Source of the DNA: Candidatus Latescibacterota bacterium
Lineage (GTDB): Bacteria; Latescibacterota; UBA2968
Assembly (NCBI GenBank): GCA_022821275.1
Contig: JAJEDY010000083.1
Location: forward strand, 176,251 to 240,250
Length of the DNA stretch: 64,000 nt
Direction: 5' to 3'
The notes below the pieces were generated by a model. The model was given only the letters and a program-made list of their open reading frames with translations, was not told the origin of the DNA and did no database searches. Numbering within the stretch: position 1 is the stretch's first letter; each line of letters starts with the position of its first letter. Below are positions 56,059-64,000 of the stretch, piece by piece. Position numbers and translations under genes: made by a program.

Positions 56059-56985
56059 GTGATAGAAGTTGATCGCCTGACAAAGCGATACGGCGCGTTT
56101 ACGGCTGTTGACGACATTTCATTTCAAGTGGGCAAGGGCGAAATTGTCGGCTTTCTGGGACCAAACGGCGCGGGCAAAACCACGACCATGCGCGTACTCA
56201 CCTGTTTCTTGCCCGCCACAGAAGGCACGGCGCGCATTGCCGGCTACGATATTTTTGACAATCCATTAGAAGTCAAAAGGCGCATTGGATATTTGCCTGA
56301 ATTACCGCCTCTGTATCGCGATATGCGCGTGCGAACATACCTGGAGTTTATCGCTAAAATTAAGGGGGTTGCGCCAAAAGAAGCCAGGCAGCGAATTGAT
56401 GAAATCGTCGTTCAATGCGGACTCGTGGATCGCACCGAGCAACTCATCGGTCATTTATCCAAAGGATACCGACAGCGGGTAGGACTGGCACAGGCGATAT
56501 TGCACGACCCCGAAGTAATCATCATGGACGAGCCGACCTCGGGCCTCGATCCCAATCAGATCATCGAGGTGCGACAATTGATCCGCGAACTTGCCCAAGA
56601 GCGCACGGTGATTTTGAGCACGCATATTTTGCCCGAAGTCGAAATGACCTGCAATCGCGTGATCATTATCCACGAAGGTAAAATTGTCGCCGTTGATACG
56701 CCTGAAAATCTCACGGCGAATATGCGCGACACAACGCGATTTTTTGTTCGGATATCGGGCGATATAGACATTGCTGCCAAAGCCATTGCCACAATTGAAG
56801 GGGTTAGCGACGTGACGCAAGTAAACAATGGACTGCACGTCCATTGGCCAGCAGAAGCGGATTTGAGTGCCGCAGTATCGGCTCGCATTGTCGAATTGGG
56901 CATGGGACTGGTGGAAATGAAGCGTGAAGCCATGTCTTTGGAAGAAATTTTTCACGCGCTGACCATGTACGAAAAGGAGGCGTGA
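56059..56985 (+). CDS. ABC-2 transporter ATPase, GldA-like (308 aa)
   Basis: Walker A GPNGAGKTT, Walker B IIMDEPTSGLD, and the signature LSKGYRQRVGLAQA, whose LSKGY form is typical of the ABC-2/GldA group. A C-terminal extension (about 225-308) follows the ATPase core. It pairs with the permease next to it. AAAGGAG precedes the GTG start. Confidence 0.92.
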   Translation: MIEVDRLTKRYGAFTAVDDISFQVGKGEIVGFLGPNGAGKTTTMRVLTCFLPATEGTARIAGYDIFDNPLEVKRRIGYLPELPPLYRDMRVRTYLEFIAKIKGVAPKEARQRIDEIVVQCGLVDRTEQLIGHLSKGYRQRVGLAQAILHDPEVIIMDEPTSGLDPNQIIEVRQLIRELAQERTVILSTHILPEVEMTCNRVIIIHEGKIVAVDTPENLTANMRDTTRFFVRISGDIDIAAKAIATIEGVSDVTQVNNGLHVHWPAEADLSAAVSARIVELGMGLVEMKREAMSLEEIFHALTMYEKEA

Positions 56986-57758
56986 TGGGCAATGTAATGG
57001 CGATTTTCGGCAAAGAAATGCGGTCGTATTTTGGCTCGCCAATCGCCTATGTGATGGCCGGTGTGTTTTTGCTATTTAGCGGCTTTGTTTTTCGCAACCA
57101 GTTGCTCGAGTTTCACGATATGGCCGTATATCTGAAATTGGCAGAACGCGAAGAAAAAATTCTACTAAACGTCAATACAGAGGTTGTCACACCATTTTTT
57201 GAATTTCAGACTTTTATCTGGATGATTGTAATTCCAATGCTCACAATGCGTCTCTACGCCGAAGAAAAACGCGGGGGCACGTATGAGTTATTGATGACCT
57301 CTCCGATTACTTCAGCACAAATTTTGATGGGAAAATTTCTCGCTTGTTATGTATTGTATTTGCTAATCGAAGCGATGGCCTTCGGCTATATTGGCGTGTT
57401 GTCTATGTACGCGCAATTAGACTGGGGTCCCGTTTTTTCCGGTGCGCTGGCTGTGGTGCTAATTGGTGCCACATTTATCAGTGTGGGCATTTTGGCATCG
57501 TCTTTGACTGAGAATCAGATTATTGCGGCTGTGTTGTCTTTTTTCTTTTTAATTCTGTTGTGGATTATCGACTGGGCCGCGCGCTTTGCCAGTGACATAT
57601 TTTTTGTTATTTTGAAATTTCTCTCCCTCATCGAACACACCCGAGACATGATTCACGGTGTTGTCGATACACACGACGTGGTATTTTTTATTAGTGCCGC
57701 GGCTTTTTTTCTTTTCTTGACACATACGGTGCTCGAATCGCGCAAGTGGCGAGCGTAG
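56985..57758 (+). CDS. ABC-2 type permease, GldF-like (257 aa)
   Basis: Six hydrophobic segments and the early EMRSYFGSPIAYVM motif match ABC-2 permeases of the GldF/Nos type. AAGGAGG directly precedes the ATG at 56985, making it a better start than the GTG at 56982. In many FCB bacteria a GldG-like periplasmic protein follows; here a dehydrogenase gene comes next, so that partner is missing or elsewhere. The substrate is unknown. Confidence 0.88.
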   Translation: MGNVMAIFGKEMRSYFGSPIAYVMAGVFLLFSGFVFRNQLLEFHDMAVYLKLAEREEKILLNVNTEVVTPFFEFQTFIWMIVIPMLTMRLYAEEKRGGTYELLMTSPITSAQILMGKFLACYVLYLLIEAMAFGYIGVLSMYAQLDWGPVFSGALAVVLIGATFISVGILASSLTENQIIAAVLSFFFLILLWIIDWAARFASDIFFVILKFLSLIEHTRDMIHGVVDTHDVVFFISAAAFFLFLTHTVLESRKWRA

Positions 57759-57771
57759 GAAGGACGCTATT

Positions 57772-58764
57772 ATGAAAATCGGTATTATGGGCATGCACTA
57801 CGGACATATAAGCGGTATGTTTCACTCGGCAGTCAGCGCGCCAAATGGCGAAATCGTCGGTATTGTAGAATCCGATGACGTGCTTTGCGAAAAATATACT
57901 GCAGACCACAACATCACCCGCTTTGCCACACTCGACCTGATGCTCGAAAAAGCAGAGCCAGACCTGGTAATTGAGGGTCTCGAACATCACGAAAAAACGC
58001 ATGTCATTGAAACGTGTGCCGCAGCTGGCGTCCACATGCTGCTCGACAAACCGCTCTGCCGAACGGCGGAAGAATTACAACGCATCAAAACTACTGTTAA
58101 AAACAACAATATCAAACTCTCCACCTTTTTCACCTCCCGCAGTTATGGCGCCTTTATCGCATTGAGACAGGCGATTCAAAACGGGGATTTGGGCGACCTC
58201 GTAAGCCTCATCACCACACATCCGCACAAACTCGGCGCAAATCCCCCTGCGCTCTACTTCGATGCGGACAAATATGTGGGTACATTCCACGATTTGGCAG
58301 GCCACGGCGTAGATCAGATTCGCTGGCTCACCGGCGCAGAATACACGGGTGTTCACGCGCTTGGCACACTGAAAAAACACATCAAAACGGGCCTCACATT
58401 CGATCACGTCCAGGCTTCATTTCAACTCGACAATGGCGCACTTGCCACAGCCACTGCCGATTGGCTCACGCCCAACGATGCGCGATCTTTCGGCGATACG
58501 CGATTCATTATTATGGGCACCGAAGGCTCGGCACACTTGCGCGCCTATGCCGACGACCATGTGCTCATTGTCTCCAACAAATCGGGCACTTACGAACCCA
58601 AACTCCCTCCCTCAAATCACGCATTTGTTAAAAATATGATCGATGCACTCTCGCACGACGAAGAAAACTTCATCTCAACAGACGATACCCTCGCCGTTGC
58701 CAATGCCTGCATTGCAGCCGAAGAATCGGCAAGGCAAGGTGGAAAATTTCTGCCGATCAGATAG
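57772..58764 (+). CDS. Gfo/Idh/MocA family oxidoreductase, second paralog (330 aa)
   Basis: An NAD(P)-dependent oxidoreductase. The Rossmann start is MKIGIMGMHYGHISG, and the catalytic lysine lies in LDKPLCR. The nucleotide loop is less canonical (GMHYGH in place of GxGxxG). It shares the fold with 6188-7273 but little sequence. GGAAGGA precedes the ATG. It follows the permease by 13 bases and ends the plus-strand run. The substrate is unknown. Confidence 0.87.
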   Translation: MKIGIMGMHYGHISGMFHSAVSAPNGEIVGIVESDDVLCEKYTADHNITRFATLDLMLEKAEPDLVIEGLEHHEKTHVIETCAAAGVHMLLDKPLCRTAEELQRIKTTVKNNNIKLSTFFTSRSYGAFIALRQAIQNGDLGDLVSLITTHPHKLGANPPALYFDADKYVGTFHDLAGHGVDQIRWLTGAEYTGVHALGTLKKHIKTGLTFDHVQASFQLDNGALATATADWLTPNDARSFGDTRFIIMGTEGSAHLRAYADDHVLIVSNKSGTYEPKLPPSNHAFVKNMIDALSHDEENFISTDDTLAVANACIAAEESARQGGKFLPIR

Positions 58765-58774
58765 CGATACACAC

Positions 58775-58806
58775 AAAAAACAGTAGCAGGATATTACCTG
58801 CTACTG
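58775..58806 (-). terminator. Intrinsic terminator of the Rieske gene
   Basis: A perfect 10-bp stem CAGTAGCAGG/CCTGCTACTG (58781-58806, six-base loop), followed on the minus strand by six T (58775-58780). It may also act as a stem on the plus strand, where no T run follows. Confidence 0.75.
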
Positions 58807-58841
58807 TCTGTTCAGCCCTCTGCCTTCACCTAAGCCCTGTC

Positions 58842-60689
58842 CTAATTATCATCATCCCGCTCGCTTAGCAGTTCCCCGCGCTGTAGCCGCTCCGCGTTCT
58901 CCGTGGACCACAGAATCCCCTTCATCACCTTCTGGGCAGTAATATACCGGGTCGCCGCCAGCAGGTGAATGCGCTTCTCCTTCGGATCGTCCGACAGGTC
59001 GTAGTGCCTGAACGCCACCTCCAGCACCTGGAACATGTGCAACTCCGCATCCTCGCGCAACATAATATGGGCCAAAGTATGCCTGAGCTTCGCGATATCG
59101 TATCCTTCCTCCAGGTATTGGCTTACCAGCACCTCAGCCTCGAAGACCTTCTGGAAATCCGCAAACTCCTGTAGCCGGTCCAACATCTCGTCCTCAGAGG
59201 CGAACATTTCGTCCAGCCGCTGTCCTTCCCTGGGCAAGCGGGCCGATGGCATGTTGAGCCAGCGCAAATAGGTCATAAACACAGCGCCGTGGAAAATGCC
59301 GCGCAAAAGCTCGGCGCTCGGCGCCAGATGAAAAGCGCAATAGAGGGCATGGGCGTAAGAGTAAATATTCGCCACATCGTGCCAGTCCCCCTCGTTCTTG
59401 AGGTGGAACCGCGCCGTGCGGACGGCCCCGGCATAGGTCATTGCCCGGCAGATATCCGTGGGCTTCACACCCTCGCGCAGTTTCTCTTCAATCTCGGCGA
59501 CAATCGGCTCGAACTCCTCTCCCAGCAACGTCTGCGTAAAAGCAGAAATATCCAGCGGAGCCTCGTTCTCCTGATTTACTTCCCATATCTCGTCCAGACG
59601 GGTGAAAATATCTTCTAAGACCGGCACACTATCTTCCCACCGGGCGGTCTCCTCGTGTCGTACCCTGCCCACTAAATCTACCACAATTGGCCGCAAAATT
59701 TCATTCGCCCCTTCCCAACCTACATAATCTAAGCCCTCGAACATCTTATTCGCGAAATCGAGCGCGTGACCGTCCCCGGTAAAATAGAAATCCGTCGCCG
59801 TGGTAAAAACGACATCCGCAATCTCTTCTGGTGAATATCCCCGGTCGTACAGGGTCATCAGAATACGCTGTGCAGCGCTGCTGCTGCGCTGATCTACCAG
59901 CCGCCGGAACCAGCGTTTGAGGGTCGCCAGGTCTGGTTCGTCCGATGTTTTGGGCAAAGGGAAACCCTGACGCCGCGAACCTCCTGATGTGCGTCTGGAA
60001 ATCTGCGTCAGCCCGTGGACCAAAAAAAGATTGAGATCCTTCTCGGCCACATCTTCCCACATATTTGCAGCCAGCGTCAAAATGGCCACCCCCGATGACC
60101 AACCCTCATTCGATTTATATGCCCCGTAAAAAAGTCCCTGCTGGATTATCTCCTGCGGCGTGGCGCCCGCAGCCCTTAGCGCGGTAATCGCCTTGGCAAT
60201 CAAGAGCGAACTCCGATCTTTCAGACCCTGCTCGAGAATATACTTCCCCCGGTCAATCCGCCGGCGTCTGGCCGCCTCTTTTTCGCCCGGCGCAAGCCCT
60301 ACGTACAGACACCCGTCGTCCCGTACTTCCACGGGAAAGCTCTTCAGATCGTTTCCAGCTCCGGAAGTTATGAAACAGCCGCCCGTCTTAAGGTCGAACT
60401 CCCAGTGGTGCCAGTGACAGATCAGGACCCCGTCCCGCACGCTGCCCTCGGACATCGGATATCCCATATGCGGACATCGATTATCTACCGCATTGAAGCT
60501 CCCCTCGTAGCGAAAAACGGCGATGTGGGTGCCATCCACCGTAAACGGCTTCCCTTCGCCTTCTTTAAAATCATCGGCAGAGCACAATTTGTAATATACC
60601 AGATTGCCCGGATCCACCTCAGGAGAAACATCTAAGGTCATATCCCCGTCCATGAGTCGATCTTCGAAACTTTGAGTAGCGATAGCCAT
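58842..60689 (-). CDS. Rieske 2Fe-2S protein with a large helical C-terminal domain (615 aa)
   Basis: The N-terminal Rieske domain (about 30-135) has the full cluster site: Cys72-x-His74 and Cys91-x-x-His94 (RCPHMGYP and CHWHHWEF). The remaining 480 residues are mostly helical and I do not recognise them. The known Rieske oxygenase catalytic iron domain is not visible. It could act as an electron-transfer partner or a new oxygenase-like enzyme. Codon choice looks different from its neighbours, richer in CTG, GAG and AAG. AGGAGG sits seven bases before the ATG at 60689 and only one base before the first ATG, so the second is chosen. Confidence 0.75.
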   Translation of the reverse strand: MAIATQSFEDRLMDGDMTLDVSPEVDPGNLVYYKLCSADDFKEGEGKPFTVDGTHIAVFRYEGSFNAVDNRCPHMGYPMSEGSVRDGVLICHWHHWEFDLKTGGCFITSGAGNDLKSFPVEVRDDGCLYVGLAPGEKEAARRRRIDRGKYILEQGLKDRSSLLIAKAITALRAAGATPQEIIQQGLFYGAYKSNEGWSSGVAILTLAANMWEDVAEKDLNLFLVHGLTQISRRTSGGSRRQGFPLPKTSDEPDLATLKRWFRRLVDQRSSSAAQRILMTLYDRGYSPEEIADVVFTTATDFYFTGDGHALDFANKMFEGLDYVGWEGANEILRPIVVDLVGRVRHEETARWEDSVPVLEDIFTRLDEIWEVNQENEAPLDISAFTQTLLGEEFEPIVAEIEEKLREGVKPTDICRAMTYAGAVRTARFHLKNEGDWHDVANIYSYAHALYCAFHLAPSAELLRGIFHGAVFMTYLRWLNMPSARLPREGQRLDEMFASEDEMLDRLQEFADFQKVFEAEVLVSQYLEEGYDIAKLRHTLAHIMLREDAELHMFQVLEVAFRHYDLSDDPKEKRIHLLAATRYITAQKVMKGILWSTENAERLQRGELLSERDDDN

Positions 60690-60766
60690 AACCATACCTC
60701 CTGAAAATAATGGCCTGAAGTAGAAAAAAATAATAGACTAAAACCGCATTTTACGATTCAATAAAA

Positions 60767-60795
60767 AATATACTACAATTGCAGTACGTGGTCAA
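60767..60795 (-). promoter_or_regulatory. Promoter of the Rieske gene
   Basis: On the minus strand TTGACC (60790-60795), 17 bases, TATATT (60767-60772), about 80 bases before the start. Confidence 0.55.
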
Positions 60796-60813
60796 TGTGA
60801 TGGTTCTGCGTCC

Positions 60814-60848
60814 ATCCCTGCTTACACCCGCAGGGACATGCCTGCGGA
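60814..60848. repeat. Short palindromic dispersed repeat, copy 2
   Basis: ATCCCTGCTT, ACACCC, GCAGGGACATGC (60814-60841), then CTGCGGA. It shares both halves with 3474-3497. Two overlapping hairpins are possible: CCCTGC/GCAGGG and GCAGG/CCTGC. Confidence 0.55.
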
Positions 60849-60909
60849 TACCTCCTGTCTTTCATCTTCTCATCCTAAAATCCCGCCCCATCATTCACCC
60901 AAAAAACAA

Positions 60910-60938
60910 TTGACAGGTGTTCTCCACCACCTTATTAT
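60910..60938 (+). promoter_or_regulatory. Promoter of the ATP-grasp/alpha-E cluster
   Basis: A perfect TTGACA (60910-60915), 17 bases, TATTAT (60933-60938, five of six), 50 bases before the ATG. The remaining part of the 298-base gap holds the repeat and the opposing promoter. Confidence 0.6.
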
Positions 60939-60987
60939 TTTTTCTCACCACGTCACGTAAGCCATTCTTTTTCTGGATGGTGAACAC

Positions 60988-62469
60988 ATGGACTTTTCAT
61001 CTTATGAACTCGGTGGATTTTACGACGAACTCTTTGAATCTCCAAATGCGCCCCATCCCGGCGCGCAATTGCTCCTCGAAAAACTCGGCGAGCTCTCCAA
61101 AGACGAACTCCAAAAACGCCATCAAGCCGCTGAATTGGCCTTGATGAACATGGGTATCACGTTCAACGTGTACGGTCATGAAGCTGGCGTTGAAAAAATT
61201 TTTCCCTTCGACATCATTCCGCGTATCGTTTCTCATACCGATTGGACCTACATCGAAAATGGCCTCGTGCAGCGCATTCAGGCCCTCAACCTCTTTCTCT
61301 GCGACATCTACGCTGAGCAAAAAATCCTCAAAGACGGCATCATTCCCCGCTACGTCATCGATACGGCCAAAGAATTTCTAAAACCCTGCATCGGCCTTTC
61401 GCCGCCCAAAGATGTGTGGTGTCACATTTCCGGCATTGACCTCGTGCGCGATAGCGACGGCCAGTTTTACATTCTCGAAGACAATATGCGCTGTCCTTCG
61501 GGCGTGTCTTATGTGCTTGAAAATCGCGAGGTTCTCAAACGCATATTTCCGGAAGTATTTGAAGCTTCTCATGTGCGACACGTCGATGACTATCCCGCTC
61601 AATTGCTCAATACATTGCGTTCTCTATCTCCTTCCCATGTCACATCGCCAACGGTCGTTTTACTCACACCCGGCATCTACAACTCGGCCTATTTTGAGCA
61701 TGCCTTTCTCGCTCAACAAATGGGTATCGAATTGGTCGAAGGACGAGACCTCGTCGTTGCCGATGGTTTTTTGGCGATGCGAACAACCCGTGGATTCCAG
61801 CGCATTGACGTTATTTATCGGCGCATTGATGCCGAATTCCTCGACCCAAAAGTTTTTCGCCCCGATTCCATGCTGGGCATCCCCGGCCTCATGGAGGTCT
61901 ATAAAAACGGTCAAGTTGCCATCGCAAATGCGCCCGGCACAGGTGTTGCCGACGACAAGGTCGTATATGCTTATGTGCCGCAGATCATCAAATATTATCT
62001 CAACGAAGACATCCTGCTGCCCAATGTGCCCACCTATGTTTGTTGGGACGACAAGCAACGCCAGCATGTACTCGAAAACCTGGACAACCTCGTGGTCAAA
62101 GCCGCCAATGAGTCGGGCGGATACGGCATGCTCATTGGCGTGAATTCCACACGAGCCGAACGCGAAGACTTTGCCAACCGCATCACCCAAAACCCACGCA
62201 ATTATATTGCACAGCCCACCATTTCACTCTCGCGAAGCCCTAGTCTGGTAGAAGACCACTTTGAAGGTAGGCACGTCGATTTGCGGCCCTATATCCTCTA
62301 CAATGGCGAAGATACTTATGTCTTGCCCGGCGGGCTGACGCGCGTGGCCCTTAAAAAAGGATCTCTGGTGGTCAACTCTTCACAAGGTGGGGGAAGCAAA
62401 GACACCTGGGTATTATACGACAGTGACGATCCATTTGTCCCGTCCAGGTACCTTTCACAAACGCACTAA
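60988..62469 (+). CDS. Circularly permuted ATP-grasp protein, type 2 (493 aa)
   Basis: A DUF404/DUF407-type circularly permuted ATP-grasp protein. Recognisable stretches are FYDELFESPN near the start, GIDLVRDSDGQFYILEDNMRCPSG (shortened: DLVRDSDGQFYILEDN), and RPYILYNGEDTYVLPGGLTRVA (shortened: ILYNGEDTYVLPGGL). Comparative studies class these as amidoligases, thought to form peptide-like bonds, usually encoded with an alpha-E protein and a transglutaminase-like protease. The alpha-E gene follows after 14 bases. The product is not known. Confidence 0.85.
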   Translation: MDFSSYELGGFYDELFESPNAPHPGAQLLLEKLGELSKDELQKRHQAAELALMNMGITFNVYGHEAGVEKIFPFDIIPRIVSHTDWTYIENGLVQRIQALNLFLCDIYAEQKILKDGIIPRYVIDTAKEFLKPCIGLSPPKDVWCHISGIDLVRDSDGQFYILEDNMRCPSGVSYVLENREVLKRIFPEVFEASHVRHVDDYPAQLLNTLRSLSPSHVTSPTVVLLTPGIYNSAYFEHAFLAQQMGIELVEGRDLVVADGFLAMRTTRGFQRIDVIYRRIDAEFLDPKVFRPDSMLGIPGLMEVYKNGQVAIANAPGTGVADDKVVYAYVPQIIKYYLNEDILLPNVPTYVCWDDKQRQHVLENLDNLVVKAANESGGYGMLIGVNSTRAEREDFANRITQNPRNYIAQPTISLSRSPSLVEDHFEGRHVDLRPYILYNGEDTYVLPGGLTRVALKKGSLVVNSSQGGGSKDTWVLYDSDDPFVPSRYLSQTH

Positions 62470-62483
62470 CGCCGAGCCATATT

Positions 62484-63449
62484 ATGTTAAGCCGCGCTGC
62501 AGAATCTATTTACTGGATGAGCCGTTATCTCGAACGCGCCGAAAATGTGGCCCGCTTCATCGAGGTCAATTGTCACTTGATGCTCGACTTACCCGTTGAA
62601 GCCAAAGGGCAGTGGGAACCGCTCGTGCTCACCACAGGCGATCAGGACCTGTTCTACGAAAACTACGCCACGGATAACCAGGCCAGCGTCATCGACTTCC
62701 TGACATTTAGTCCCGTAAATCCCAACTCTATTCTCTCCTGCTTGCAAAACGCCCGTGAAAATGCGCGCGCCATTCGAGAAATTATTTCAACGGAAATGTG
62801 GGAACAGATTAACAAATTCTACTTGCAGGTGCAAAACATCGACAAACTCCAGGCACAGGATGTACCCCATGCCTACTTTACAGATATCATCATGGCCAGT
62901 CATCTGTTCACAGGCATTCAGCGCAACACCATGTCTCACAATGAAGCATGGCAATTTGCTCGACTGGGTCAGGCCTTAGAGCGCGCCGATAAAACCTCGC
63001 GTATCCTCGATGTCAAATACTTCTTTTTATTGCCCGAAGTTGGGGATGCGAGCACGCCCTTTGACTATATCCAGTGGTCGGCATTGCTCAAATCTGCCAG
63101 TGCCCTCGAAATGTATCGCAAGCAATTTGGCCCTATCGAACCCCACAATGTGGTCGATTTCTTGCTCTTAAACCGCGAATTTCCCCGCGCTATTCGATAC
63201 TGTCTTTCCAGAGCCAATCAATCGTTGCACACCATATCGGGTACGCCCGAAGGTTCTTTTCAAAACACGTCCGAACAAGTACTGGGTCGCCTGCTCGCCG
63301 AACTGGATTACACCAGTATAGATGAAATCATCACGCGGGGTCTGCACGAATACCTCGACGCATTTCAAACCCGGCTCAACCAGCTTGACAACGCTATTTT
63401 CGAGACCTTCTTTACAACTTCGCCTTCCTCCACGACCGCCAACGAATAG
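62484..63449 (+). CDS. Alpha-E domain protein (DUF403) (321 aa)
   Basis: An almost wholly helical protein with the DUF403 start MLSRAAESIYWMSRYLERAENVAR (recognised by AESIYWMSRYLERAEN). Conserved blocks NARENARAIREIIS and EAWQFARLGQALERADKTSRIL are present. It is the standard partner of circularly permuted ATP-grasp proteins. Its catalytic role is unproven. The gene is complete and follows its partner. Confidence 0.88.
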   Translation: MLSRAAESIYWMSRYLERAENVARFIEVNCHLMLDLPVEAKGQWEPLVLTTGDQDLFYENYATDNQASVIDFLTFSPVNPNSILSCLQNARENARAIREIISTEMWEQINKFYLQVQNIDKLQAQDVPHAYFTDIIMASHLFTGIQRNTMSHNEAWQFARLGQALERADKTSRILDVKYFFLLPEVGDASTPFDYIQWSALLKSASALEMYRKQFGPIEPHNVVDFLLLNREFPRAIRYCLSRANQSLHTISGTPEGSFQNTSEQVLGRLLAELDYTSIDEIITRGLHEYLDAFQTRLNQLDNAIFETFFTTSPSSTTANE

Positions 63450-63450
63450 A

Positions 63451-63605
63451 CGAATAGACGGAGCGGGGTATGAAGGCGAGTAAATCGAGCATGACTGGCC
63501 GCTTCTCAGGCCAGTTCATAGACGCCCCCCCAACCTCCCAAAGTCAGAGCGAACTCCCTTCGCTGATGAACTGCTGACGCAGTTGTACCCCGCTCCGTTG
63601 ATTCG
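63451..63605 (+). repeat. Long inverted repeat with three internal hairpins
   Basis: Twenty-base arms (63451-63470 and 63586-63605) are complementary at 18 positions; the inner 13 bp (ACGGAGCGGGGTA) are perfect. Between them are ACTGGCC/GGCCAGT (63494-63515), AGCGAA/TTCGCT (63548-63564) and AACTGC/GCAGTT (63569-63584), giving a junction-like fold. TTTTT follows at 63608-63612. A 35-codon open frame (63470-63577) lies inside but shows no recognisable product. It may be a terminator-like RNA structure, a mobile palindromic element or an RNA gene. Confidence 0.55.
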
Positions 63606-63628
63606 CGTTTTTATCGTAGGATTCAGTC

Positions 63629-64000
63629 TTGCCCAAAACCCTATCTAAAATTGCCGATATTATACCTGGCGGATACTCTCTTGAACCCGATTCTTACGAC
63701 GAAATGTGGGACCAAAAAGATGGAGTACGCGCCCATTGGCATCCCTTTTTTTCTGCAATAGAACGCATGGGCAGCAAAGAACTGGCGCGCCGCCACCAGA
63801 AAGCGCAATTGCTGCTGCGTGAAAACCGCGTTACATACAACGTACACGGCGACCCCGATGGCTTGCACCACCCCTGGGAACTCGATCCCATCCCCCTGCT
63901 GCTTCAGGCTAATGACTGGACCCATATTGCGCGAGGGGTGTCTAAACGCGCCGAATTGCTCAACCTCGTGCTCAAAGACATCTACGGTCCCCAAACACTC
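63629..64000 (+). CDS. Second circularly permuted ATP-grasp protein, N-terminal part (at least 124 aa, cut by window end)
   Basis: The frame is open from a TTG at 63629 to the edge; an in-frame stop lies at 63617-63619, so this TTG is the only nearby start. The text GGYSLEPDSYDEMWD, RHQKAQLLLRENRVTYNVHGD and KRAELLNLVLKDIYG (each in short) matches the start of the large ATP-grasp/alpha-E fusion proteins of about 800 residues. A weak site TAGGATT precedes the start. The C-terminal part is outside the window. Confidence 0.75.
   Translation, partial: MPKTLSKIADIIPGGYSLEPDSYDEMWDQKDGVRAHWHPFFSAIERMGSKELARRHQKAQLLLRENRVTYNVHGDPDGLHHPWELDPIPLLLQANDWTHIARGVSKRAELLNLVLKDIYGPQTL

Noticed and set aside
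63470..63577. A 35-codon open frame inside the inverted repeat
   Set aside because: It is fully contained in the hairpin structure, has no homology that I recognise and its codons follow the stem pairing; kept only as a note.

Overview
The window reads as a piece of a Gram-negative bacterial chromosome of roughly even base composition. A SusC-like TonB receptor with a carboxypeptidase-regulatory-like domain, long MacB/FtsX-type permeases, a GldA/GldF-like transporter next to MoxR-DUF58, a polysaccharide export pair and a secreted NHL/FG-GAP/dockerin-like protein all point to the FCB side of the tree. The dense set of PhyH, Gfo/Idh/MocA, DapA-like, mandelate-racemase-like and TauD genes is what I would expect of Latescibacterota, Poribacteria or related uncultured groups. 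That placement is an inference from gene content. Promoter-like boxes across the window fit canonical sigma-70 spacing (TTGACA-like, mostly 17 bp, TATAAT-like).

Layout. 1-11,250: accessory genes, namely an ABC permease, a PhyH dioxygenase, a TnpB element with a visible omega-RNA region, a purple-acid-phosphatase-like enzyme, a Gfo/Idh/MocA oxidoreductase, a D-threonine-aldolase/D-serine-dehydratase-like PLP enzyme, a Tat-exported beta-helix protein and a truncated creatininase-like gene. 11,250-20,900: a TonB receptor and a catabolic set (two DapA-like lyases, a SAF-domain oxidoreductase, an enolase-superfamily enzyme, a TauD-like dioxygenase and an unknown protein), with a HicBA-like toxin-antitoxin pair inside it. 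20,900-31,350: purM, cinA, a LolD/YbbA-YbbP-type transporter, a GDSL esterase, recD2 and an outer-membrane barrel. The 521-base gap before recD2 carries two strongly structured RNA candidates.

31,400-43,920 is a minus-strand run: lepA, lepB, hemW, thrB, polysaccharide export, chain-length regulator, MetE-like protein, a large NHL/FG-GAP protein and tsaC, with several stop-start overlaps. 44,220-58,770 is a plus-strand run: yicC, gmk, rpoZ, coaBC, family 4 UDG, dnaB, radA, kptA, a DacZ-like diadenylate cyclase, a membrane glycosyltransferase, a TPR lipoprotein, moxR, DUF58, an ABC-2 transporter and an oxidoreductase. These are core information-processing, cofactor and envelope genes. 58,840-64,000 holds a large Rieske protein and the start of an amidoligase-like cluster (circularly permuted ATP-grasp, alpha-E, a second ATP-grasp running off the edge), with a 155-base inverted-repeat element between the last two genes.

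The most interesting non-coding signals are the sRNA-like unit at 27,287-27,463, the neighbouring closed-stem RNA at 27,486-27,617, the junction-like element at 63,451-63,605, the TnpB right end, and two dispersed short repeats each present twice. No tRNA, rRNA or CRISPR array was recognised.
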